From Deltaproteobacteria bacterium (lineage in GTDB: Bacteria; Desulfobacterota; Binatia; UBA9968): DNA of 6,804 nt. Every line of letters begins with the position of its first letter. The first letter of the stretch is position 1. Shown here in pieces: positions 1 through 5,991 of this stretch. A program made the position numbers and the translations under genes. The stretch lies in contig VBKX01000396.1 in NCBI GenBank assembly GCA_005879435.1, positions 1 through 6,804 on the forward strand, in the 5' to 3' direction. Below the pieces are notes generated by a model, which did not search any database, was not told the DNA's origin, and saw only the letters and a program-made list of their open reading frames with translations.

Positions 1-254
1 AAGACCGCGCCGATGGTATGGATCTTGGCCGGCTCGTTGAATCGACCGTTTGGGTCAACCGCGTCCACCCCGCCTATCGCCGCGCGCTGGCATCGCGCTC
101 GATCGGCTATCACATCGCCCTCACCGTCGCCATGGCGCTGGCGCCGCTCGCGGTTGAACCGGCTCAGCAGAGTGAGTTCGTGTTGACGTTTCTTACCCGT
201 TGGGGCGAAGCGATCGACAAACCGGTTTCGCGCAAGGGGGCAAGCCGGCGCTAA
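1..254 (+). CDS. C-terminal fragment of an unidentified protein, 5' end outside the window
   Basis: The frame beginning at base 3 is open from the window edge to a TAA at 252-254, giving about 83 residues. An internal ATG lies at 18, but in-frame coding continues upstream of it without a stop, so I treat this as the tail of a longer gene. The tail has an Ala/Leu-rich helical stretch (IALTVAMALAPLAVEP) preceded by VNRVHPAYRRAL, then FLTRWGEA and a basic, probably disordered end (SRKGASRR). The HPAYRRA...GYH...ALAPLAVEP pattern faintly recalls C-terminal tails of GHKL-type (MutL/Hsp90-like) ATP-binding proteins in uncultured soil bacteria. That is memory-based and weak, and no catalytic motif lies in the window. 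The gene converges on the Rieske gene, with 33 bp between the two stop codons. Confidence 0.55.
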   Translation, partial: DRADGMDLGRLVESTVWVNRVHPAYRRALASRSIGYHIALTVAMALAPLAVEPAQQSEFVLTFLTRWGEAIDKPVSRKGASRR

Positions 255-287
255 CCCGCCGAGAGCGACCTTATGCGGGGGAAGTGC

Positions 288-1375
288 TTAATCCCTAACG
301 ACACTTCCGGCGCTTGTGGCAACGAATGACGCTCTAACGGGGTCGCGAAGAATTCCCTTCGGGTCGTCACACTGCGCGACTGCGTGGGTGGCTTTTCTCA
401 AAATGTTTCGGAACAACATCACGCCTTGATCGGACGTGACCAGATGCTCCAAGCCGTGTAGCGCGATCGGGCCCTGCCCTTCCACCGCTTCCTTATCGTC
501 CGGATGCCGCTGGATGTATTCGTAGCTCGCATTCTTGCGCCCGCCGGGCGCAAGCTGCTCACGGCCGGAGAGCGCTTCGGGTTCACCGTCGGGCAACCAG
601 CGAATGCTCGCGCCGAGTTGATGGGTATCGTCCACCGGCACGCAGTAGCTCACCGCACGCACCCGTTCGGTGTTGGGCTCATCGGTATACACCAAGTGAA
701 CGTTGAGCGGCATGATCATCTCCCAGATGAGCTCCCACCACTTGCCGGTTTGCAATTTACTTGCGAAGGGAACTGCGCGCCGCTGTGCCGCGTATGCAGC
801 CAGAAGGTGTGCAGCGCGTCCATTAAATTTTCCTCGGCCTGGAGCCAATTGCAGTTCACCGGTCCGCCGACCCGCGGCCCCATGCGCGCCTTGAGCGTGC
901 CGCCGGCCGTCTGCCAGATATCAGAGACCGGAAATTCCGGCAGCTTGTCGAGCGGCCCCAGGTAAGCGAACACCGAGCCGGCGAATTCGCGCACCGGGTA
1001 ACAAGGATGGTGGATCTGTTTTAGATACGGATTACGGGCGGGCTCCAGCGGCATTTCCAAGACGTTCCCCTCGACATCGTAAAGCCAGCCGTGATAACAG
1101 CAACGAATGCCGCGCGCTTCGACGCGGCCATATTCTAGCGAAGCACCGCGATGGCTGCAGCGAAAGAATAATAACCCCGCCCTGCCCTCGCCGTCGCGAA
1201 AGGCGATCAAGTCTTCGCCGAGAATGCGCACCGCTTTCGGCAAGTCTGTGAGGTCTGCTGATAAGCACACCGGCTGCCAGTAGCGGCGCATCAGCTCGCC
1301 GCACGGCGTGCCCGGGCCGATCCGCGTGAGCCTGGGATCGGGTTCAGGAATCTTTAGACCGTAAGCGCTTTTCAT
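288..1375 (-). pseudogene. Rieske non-heme iron oxygenase, phthalate-dioxygenase type, frame-broken
   Basis: This is the alpha-subunit type of ring-hydroxylating or O-demethylating oxygenase, which passes electrons from a reductase through a [2Fe-2S] centre to a mononuclear iron. The N-terminal part has IGPGTPCGELMRRYWQPV near residues 19-36. The Rieske ligands are C73-x-H75 and C92-x2-H95. The iron site is E182-x3-D186-x2-H189-x4-H194, followed by HTRHSGAQFPS. There the frame breaks at about 755-765. The original frame stops at 716-718. A second minus frame carries the rest, from KLQTGKWWELIWEMIMPLN through CVPVDDTHQLGASIRWLP and the likely third iron ligand in TSDQGVMLFR, ending at TAA 288-290. 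The two parts total about 360 residues against roughly 400-450 for the family, so sequence is probably missing at the break. The start is ATG 1375, with GGAGGG at 1383-1388 and a 7-nt spacer. An in-frame GTG at 1390 overlaps that ribosome-binding site and is less likely. The substrate is unknown. Confidence 0.85.
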
Positions 1376-1446
1376 ACCATGGCCCTCCACGAGACGAGAA
1401 TTCAGCGCAGCAACGCACGCTCACGAGAGATAGCTGCGGCTGGTTG

Positions 1447-1478
1447 GTTATATGCCAATGGCGCGAAATTAGAGTCAA
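1447..1478 (-). promoter_or_regulatory. Weak candidate promoter for the Rieske oxygenase gene
   Basis: On the minus strand TTGACT (1478-1473) precedes TATAAC (1452-1447), which match 5 of 6 positions in the -35 and -10 consensus respectively. The 20-nt spacer is longer than the usual 16-18, so this may be chance in an AT-rich stretch. It lies about 70 bp upstream of the ATG at 1375. Confidence 0.22.
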
Positions 1479-1521
1479 GCGAAAATTGTCGCAGCACCTG
1501 GACCCGCCGCGGGGTTCTATC

Positions 1522-1550
1522 TTGACAGCGCCTTGTCACCGCAATACCTT
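1522..1550 (+). promoter_or_regulatory. Candidate sigma-70 promoter for the first amidohydrolase
   Basis: A perfect TTGACA -35 box at 1522-1527 is followed after 17 nt by TACCTT at 1545-1550, a weak -10 box matching 3 of 6 consensus positions. Transcription would start near 1557, about 34 nt before the ATG at 1591 and just upstream of its ribosome-binding site. Position and spacing fit well; the poor -10 keeps confidence low. Confidence 0.35.
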
Positions 1551-1590
1551 CGATTAGCGCCAGAGGCCTGCGGACGAAGGGAGAATCGCC

Positions 1591-2673
1591 ATGAACCATT
1601 CAATTCCAATCATCGACGCCGACGCCCACGTCATTGAGACCGAGCGCACTTGGGATTATCTCGACGCCTCGGAGCGTAAATTTCGCCCCAAGCTCTATTC
1701 TGCGCCCGAAGATCCGACCCGGCAATATTGGGTCATCGACGACAAGATCGCCGGCTTTCGATTCCCAACTTTATCCGAACAGGAGCTGCGCGCGTTCGCC
1801 CAACGCGCGGGGCGAAACTTCGAAACGCCGCAGGCCGCGCGCGAGCTCGACGACGTCGATCTGCGTTCGCGACACATGGATGAGCTCGGCATTGACGTGC
1901 AGGTGTTGCACAACACTTTCTGGATCGAGCGGATCACCACCCGGCCCGACGCCGAGGTCGCGCTGTGCCGCAGTTGGAACCGTTGGCTGGCGGATATTTC
2001 GAAAAAAAGCCAGGGTCGATTGTTTTATTCCTGCGTCGTGCCGGCGATGAATATTGGCGAGGCGATCGAGCAAGTGAAGTTCGCCAAAGAGAATGGCGGC
2101 GCGGCGGTCTGCATGCGGCCGCTGGAAGGCGATCGTCATCTATCGGATCCGTATTTTTATCCGCTCTACCAGGTCGCCAGCGACCTCGACATGGCAATCG
2201 CCGTGCACATCGCCAACGGCAATCCGGAGAACGCCGATCTCTACCGTCTAGCGCCGGCCGGCCGCTTCGCGCAATTCCGTGTGCCCACCGTAACCGCCTG
2301 CTTCGACGTCATCATGAGCGAACTGCACGATACGTTCCCGAAACTCCGCTGGGGCTTTATAGAAGCCTCCGCCCAATGGGTGCCATGGATCTATCGCGAG
2401 GCAAAAATTCGTTACAGAGTCGCTAATCGATCTTTCCCGGAGAACGTCTTCGAGGCTTACAATATTTTCGTTACCTGCCAAGTCAACGACGATGTGCCCT
2501 ATATCGTGAGTTGCGCCGGCGAAGATCGCCTGGTGATCGGGACCGACTACGGCCACACCGACCCGTCCAGCGCCGTGACTGCATTGAACGAATTCCAGCG
2601 CATGGAAGGCATCGACTCGGGCGTTAAAGAAAAAATTCTCTCCCATAACGCCAAGGCGCTATACGGGCTCTAG
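1591..2673 (+). CDS. Amidohydrolase-2 family metal-dependent hydrolase/decarboxylase (paralogue 1)
   Basis: This 360-residue protein belongs to the TIM-barrel amidohydrolase-2 family (PF04909), which includes ACMSD, gamma-resorcylate decarboxylase, LigW-type 5-carboxyvanillate decarboxylase and various hydrolases. Visible signatures are the N-terminal metal motif D9-A-D11-A-H13 in IIDADAHV, a strand-end His in MAIAVHIANG (H206), E258 in GFIEASAQWVPW, and the C-terminal metal Asp D319 with H322 in VIGTDYGHTDP. The usual ILSHNAKALYGL ending is present, so the gene looks full length. The start is ATG 1591, with AAGGGAG at 1577-1583 and a 7-nt spacer. There is no signal peptide, so it is probably cytoplasmic. 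It is divergent from the Rieske gene and followed 118 bp later by a paralogue in the same orientation. Non-oxidative decarboxylation of an aromatic acid is plausible but inferred; the substrate cannot be assigned. Confidence 0.9.
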   Translation: MNHSIPIIDADAHVIETERTWDYLDASERKFRPKLYSAPEDPTRQYWVIDDKIAGFRFPTLSEQELRAFAQRAGRNFETPQAARELDDVDLRSRHMDELGIDVQVLHNTFWIERITTRPDAEVALCRSWNRWLADISKKSQGRLFYSCVVPAMNIGEAIEQVKFAKENGGAAVCMRPLEGDRHLSDPYFYPLYQVASDLDMAIAVHIANGNPENADLYRLAPAGRFAQFRVPTVTACFDVIMSELHDTFPKLRWGFIEASAQWVPWIYREAKIRYRVANRSFPENVFEAYNIFVTCQVNDDVPYIVSCAGEDRLVIGTDYGHTDPSSAVTALNEFQRMEGIDSGVKEKILSHNAKALYGL

Positions 2674-2734
2674 TCTCCCGTAGCTCACGTCGAGATCGTC
2701 GGATGCGGTTCTCTTCGCTCATCGCGCCCGACAC

Positions 2735-2763
2735 TTGAGAACCTAGACATCCAGGAATACACA
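2735..2763 (+). promoter_or_regulatory. Weak candidate promoter for the second amidohydrolase
   Basis: TTGAGA (2735-2740, 5 of 6 consensus matches) is followed after 17 nt by TACACA (2758-2763, 3 of 6). The implied start is near 2770, ahead of the ribosome-binding site at 2777-2783. The 118-bp gap after the first amidohydrolase leaves room for a separate promoter, but read-through from upstream is equally possible. Confidence 0.22.
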
Positions 2764-2791
2764 TAAGCCAACCATAGAAGAGGTGTTTGCG

Positions 2792-3916
2792 ATGCGGGTC
2801 ATCGATGCCGACGGTCACGTCGAGGAGAATCTCGACACCTTTAGCGATAAATATCTCGATCCGGACTTTCGTTCTCTGCGTCCGCGCGTGACGGCCGTGG
2901 ACGGCCTAGTTTACTGGGTTATAGACGAACAGCTCTACCCGCGCCGCGTCGGACCGGGTTGTCATAATCTCGGCACGCCGACCAATTTTAACGGCCAAGT
3001 CGCGGCGCACACGCAAGGCAAAGCCGACAGCATCGGCAGCATGGAACTTTCCGATGTCGCCGCGCGCATCAAAGCGATGGACGATGAAGACATCGCGATT
3101 CAAGTGATCTATACGACGCTGTTCCTTGCTTACCCTTTGACCAAGAACGTCGGACTCGGCACGGCAATTACCTCGTCATTTAACCGCTGGATGGGCGACC
3201 GACTTTCCGGTCACCAGCGCTTGAAGTGGGCGGCAGTGGTTAATCTCGATGATATCCCCGCGGCGGTGCGCCAAGTGCATGAAGCGAAAACCCTCGGCGC
3301 GGTGTCGGTGATGGTGCTCGGAACCGCCGGCGACGACATGCTCGATCATCCGCGGCTCTTGCCTTTTTATGAGGCGATGTGCGCAGAAAATCTCGCCCTC
3401 GGCGTCCACGTCGGCTGGTCCTGTCCGTCGGTCAATAATCTTTACTCGCACATCTATCCGTCCGGCGTCATCGCCTTTCACGTGCCGTTGTTAATGGCTT
3501 TTACCGCGCTGGTCAGCGGCGGCGTGTTGGATCGTTTTCCCGATTTGCGCATCGTGTTTCTCGAAGCCGGTTGCCAGTGGGTGCCGTTCATTCTCGAACG
3601 CATACACCACCGCTACAAGAACCAGGGGTCGACGTTGAGAAAGTTTTTGCCGCAGACCGCGCCGATCCAGAAACTACCGGTGTTGGAGTACATCAAACGC
3701 GGCAATATCTTTTTCAGCACCGAGGTCGAAGACGAAATCTTGCCCAACGTGCTAAATCTAGTCGGCGAAGGCCAAGTCATTTTCGGCAGCGACATGCCGC
3801 ACGATGACCGCGAGCGCTGCGCCGCGCGCATGCTGCAGGAGCGCACAGATATCAGCGAGTCGGCGAAAGAAAGTATCCTCGACAAAAATCCCGCACGGCT
3901 GTACGGCATCGCGTAG
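2792..3916 (+). CDS. Amidohydrolase-2 family metal-dependent hydrolase/decarboxylase (paralogue 2)
   Basis: This is a 374-residue homologue of the preceding gene and apparently complete. The metal-site motifs are D5-A-D7-G-H9 in VIDADGHVEE, H206 in LALGVHVGWS, E258 in IVFLEAGCQWVPF, and D334 with H337 in VIFGSDMPHDD. The ending ILDKNPARLYGI matches the family and the neighbour. H206 and E258 fall at the same residue numbers in both proteins, although overall similarity is modest, so they are old tandem paralogues rather than a recent copy. The start is ATG 2792, with GAAGAGG at 2777-2783 and an 8-nt spacer. An in-frame GTG at 2783 overlaps that site and is unlikely. No export signal is seen. 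Its substrate may differ from the neighbour's, because the middle region (residues about 45-85 and 207-240) is divergent, including a longer loop after H206. Confidence 0.9.
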   Translation: MRVIDADGHVEENLDTFSDKYLDPDFRSLRPRVTAVDGLVYWVIDEQLYPRRVGPGCHNLGTPTNFNGQVAAHTQGKADSIGSMELSDVAARIKAMDDEDIAIQVIYTTLFLAYPLTKNVGLGTAITSSFNRWMGDRLSGHQRLKWAAVVNLDDIPAAVRQVHEAKTLGAVSVMVLGTAGDDMLDHPRLLPFYEAMCAENLALGVHVGWSCPSVNNLYSHIYPSGVIAFHVPLLMAFTALVSGGVLDRFPDLRIVFLEAGCQWVPFILERIHHRYKNQGSTLRKFLPQTAPIQKLPVLEYIKRGNIFFSTEVEDEILPNVLNLVGEGQVIFGSDMPHDDRERCAARMLQERTDISESAKESILDKNPARLYGIA

Positions 3917-3973
3917 GCAAGACAAGCGATTTGGCTGCCTTGGATGGTTACATCCTACATGACTTTGCGCGCG

Positions 3974-4948
3974 TTACTTGAGCTTGTCGAAAAACTTTTC
4001 CTTCTCCAGCTCCTGCATCAAGCTGAGATCGACAAAGTTCTCCGGCTTTGCGTCTAGTCGTTTCAGTTCGTCTAGAACCGCCTTGATCTCGTCCACCGTC
4101 GGCAACGGCTTCGGTTGAATGAAACGCAGCGCGTAGCGGTAACCTTCTTCGAGAATTTCCGGGTCGCTGATCCGCATGTATTTTTTCAATACGTTAACAG
4201 CAAAGTTCTTCTGCGTGTGGATTGCGTGGATGCCTTCGATTTCGGCGCGCACGAAGTTGAGCGCCGAGGCTCGCTGGCGCTGGATAAAACTCTTGGTCGT
4301 GGCGACAGCGACGGCAGGATATTTGTAATCGAGACTCGCGAAATCGCCAAACTCTTTAAAGCCGGCCTTTTTCGCCGCTGTGAGCACGGGCGGAGACAGG
4401 GAGCCTCCAGAGATTGCCCCGGCCTTCATCGCCGCCAGCAGTTCGGGAATCCCGCCGACCTGCACAATCGTGACATCTTTGCCCGGATCGAGGCCGAATT
4501 TTCTAAGATATCGGCGAATGACTAGATCGCTCAAAGCGCCGAAACGGCTCACGCCGAATCGCTTCCCCTTTAGATCGTCGGCCGTCTTGATGTCCGGAGT
4601 CACTACCAGGCTTTGAGGAATGATCGATACGAGCGTGAGCACATTCACGGTGTCCGCTCCCTGCAAGGCCGCTTGGATCGTGCCGTTTCCGCCGAGCTGA
4701 ATCATCGGTGTTTCGCCGGCGATCAGTGCCGACGTAATCGTCGCTGCGCTGCGGATCAATACCAAGTTGACATCGAGGCCATATTTCTTGAAGTAGCCGG
4801 CGTCAAAAGCAACCCAAGTCGCGAGCGACCACGAGCTTTCCGCCGAATAGGCTGCGTTGAGCTTTGTCAATTGCCCGGACGCGCCAGGCGTCAACCAAAG
4901 ACCTAAAAAGAGAAATCCGGCCAAGCCTTGTACCATCACGTTCACCAT
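3974..4948 (-). CDS. NMT1/THI5-like (SsuA/TauA-type) ABC transporter substrate-binding protein
   Basis: This 324-residue periplasmic binding protein feeds a small organic ligand to an ABC importer. Residues about 1-25 form a signal peptide with a hydrophobic core (GLAGFLFLGLWLTP) and likely cleavage near GASG-Q. There is no lipobox cysteine, so it should be soluble. Family features follow in order: WVAFDAGYFKKYGLDVNLV, a GETPMIQLGGNGTIQAA segment, TADDLKGKRFGVSRFGALSD, IRRYLRKFGLDPGKDV, and GGIPELLAAMKAGAI. These are typical of NMT1 and alkanesulfonate/taurine-binding proteins. The start is ATG 4948, with GAGGAGG at 4953-4959 and a short 4-nt spacer; Met5 (4936) is an alternative start. The ribosome-binding site abuts the upstream cyclodeaminase stop, with a 12-bp gap, so the genes are probably cotranscribed and may be translationally coupled. 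No permease or ATPase lies in the window. The ligand is unknown. Confidence 0.88.
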   Translation of the reverse strand: MVNVMVQGLAGFLFLGLWLTPGASGQLTKLNAAYSAESSWSLATWVAFDAGYFKKYGLDVNLVLIRSAATITSALIAGETPMIQLGGNGTIQAALQGADTVNVLTLVSIIPQSLVVTPDIKTADDLKGKRFGVSRFGALSDLVIRRYLRKFGLDPGKDVTIVQVGGIPELLAAMKAGAISGGSLSPPVLTAAKKAGFKEFGDFASLDYKYPAVAVATTKSFIQRQRASALNFVRAEIEGIHAIHTQKNFAVNVLKKYMRISDPEILEEGYRYALRFIQPKPLPTVDEIKAVLDELKRLDAKPENFVDLSLMQELEKEKFFDKLK

Positions 4949-4960
4949 AACGCCTCCTCG

Positions 4961-5958
4961 CTAATAGCCTTCACCCCACGTCACGTCGATGCCGAGTTTG
5001 TTCTCTCGTGCCCGTGTCAGAATGAGATCGGCGATTGCCAACTCGGCGATTCCCTGCCCGCCATTGTTTTTGAAGACCGTGATGTCAGTCGTAGTGCGCC
5101 TGCCCTGCTTCTGTCCGCCAACTATCTCTCGCAACTCTGTGCAAGTTCGCGCGACGCGATGCCGATCACCGCGGCGCGCGCCAGCGTCGTGTCATCCAAC
5201 TCGCGGCGCTTATGAGCAATCACGCCTGCCTGAACCATGCCCACGTTACTGCCGACGATGGAGGTTACGTGAGATCCGTCTTGCAGCCGGACACCGGAAA
5301 ACACCGGTACATTGGTATTGGTCGCGGCAAGGATAATGTCGGCGCGCTGCATCGCGCTATGCACATCATCGGTGGCGACAACATCCAGCTTGAGGGCATG
5401 ACTCATTTCGTCAGCAAACTGTTCGCGGTGTTCCTTTGTCGGGCTAAAAACAGAGACATGTTTCAACGCGCGAACCGCCTTCATGGCCAGCAAATGATTG
5501 CGAGCCTGCTTGCCGGAGCCCAGGAGCAGCAGTTCGCTGGAGTCGCTCCGGCTCATCCACTTGGTGCCGACGGCGCTGATCGACGCGGTCATGAGATCGG
5601 AAGTCCGCAGTGACACGCCTTCTTTCGTTAGGCCGCGCTGCGTCGACGACAGGATCAGCGCCACCGGTGCAGCGTTTCGGCTGTCGAAAAGAACGTCCAC
5701 CAGCGGACTGCGGGAAGGATAAGTTTGTACGCCGCCGCTGACGGCAAGGATTTCACTCTGAATACGCAGACCGATCTTGTCCCGAGACGGCAATGCTGCC
5801 GGCATGGTATTCAGCCGCGCGCCGCCGAAATGGAGCCGGCGTCGAGTCAGATTGATCTCCGGATGGGCGCCCCAATCGGCGAATGCTTTTTCTACCGCGC
5901 CGACCGCCTCCGCCATCGAGAGCAGCCCCTCGACTTCGTTCGGCCGCAAGATTAGCAT
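4961..5958 (-). pseudogene. Ornithine cyclodeaminase/mu-crystallin family protein, frame-broken near its C-terminus
   Basis: This family comprises NAD(P)-binding ornithine cyclodeaminases, ketimine reductases and related amino-acid dehydrogenases. The first 274 codons give a typical N-terminus (MLILRPNEVEGLLSMAEAV), NTMPAALP near residues 50-57, an Arg-containing SLRTSD (R118), the Rossmann motif LLLGSGKQARNHL (144-156) and VFSPTKEHREQFADEM. The frame then ends early at TAG 5122-5124. A second minus frame supplies the expected tail: ELREIVGGQK, then TTDITVFKNNGGQGIAELA, ending at TAG 4961-4963. The join is near 5137. The frame offset requires loss of 3n+1 bases, and alignment with the sister gene suggests about 20 residues are missing. 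The start is ATG 5958, with AGAGG about 10 nt upstream; an in-frame GTG at 5976 is less likely. The usual catalytic Asp position appears to be N238. The product is probably inactive unless the break is an assembly error. Confidence 0.85.
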
Positions 5959-5991
5959 CCGAGTAATACCTCTCACCTAAGTTCGCGGGCT

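Larger units (their letters stand above)
1376..1590. other. Divergent intergenic region between the oxygenase and amidohydrolase genes
   Basis: These 215 bp separate two divergently transcribed genes and should carry promoters for both. I see no convincing gene here. The one small minus-strand reading frame shows no recognisable protein pattern. The middle (about 1440-1495) is visibly more AT-rich than its surroundings. No clear long inverted repeat for a regulator was found by eye, and no regulator gene lies in the window. Confidence 0.6.

Noticed and set aside
255..279. CCCGC/GCGGG inverted repeat between the first gene and the Rieske gene
   Set aside because: It has a five-base stem with a 15-nt loop and no T tract, which is readily expected by chance in GC-rich DNA.
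504..965. Plus-strand open frame of 153 codons opposite the Rieske gene
   Set aside because: It is antisense to a region whose two minus frames carry clear Rieske-oxygenase motifs. It has no recognisable domain and no ribosome-binding site.
3942..3955. Hairpin GGATG-GTTA-CATCC as a terminator between the convergent genes
   Set aside because: The stem is only 5 bp and no T tract follows on either strand. A terminator is expected in this 57-bp gap but this is not good evidence for one.
4115..4525. Plus-strand open frame of 136 codons opposite the binding-protein gene
   Set aside because: It is a shadow of the NMT1-like coding sequence and has no independent protein pattern.
5212..5613. Plus-strand open frame of 133 codons opposite the cyclodeaminase homologue
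   Set aside because: The minus strand here encodes a convincing Rossmann domain; the plus frame is compositional.
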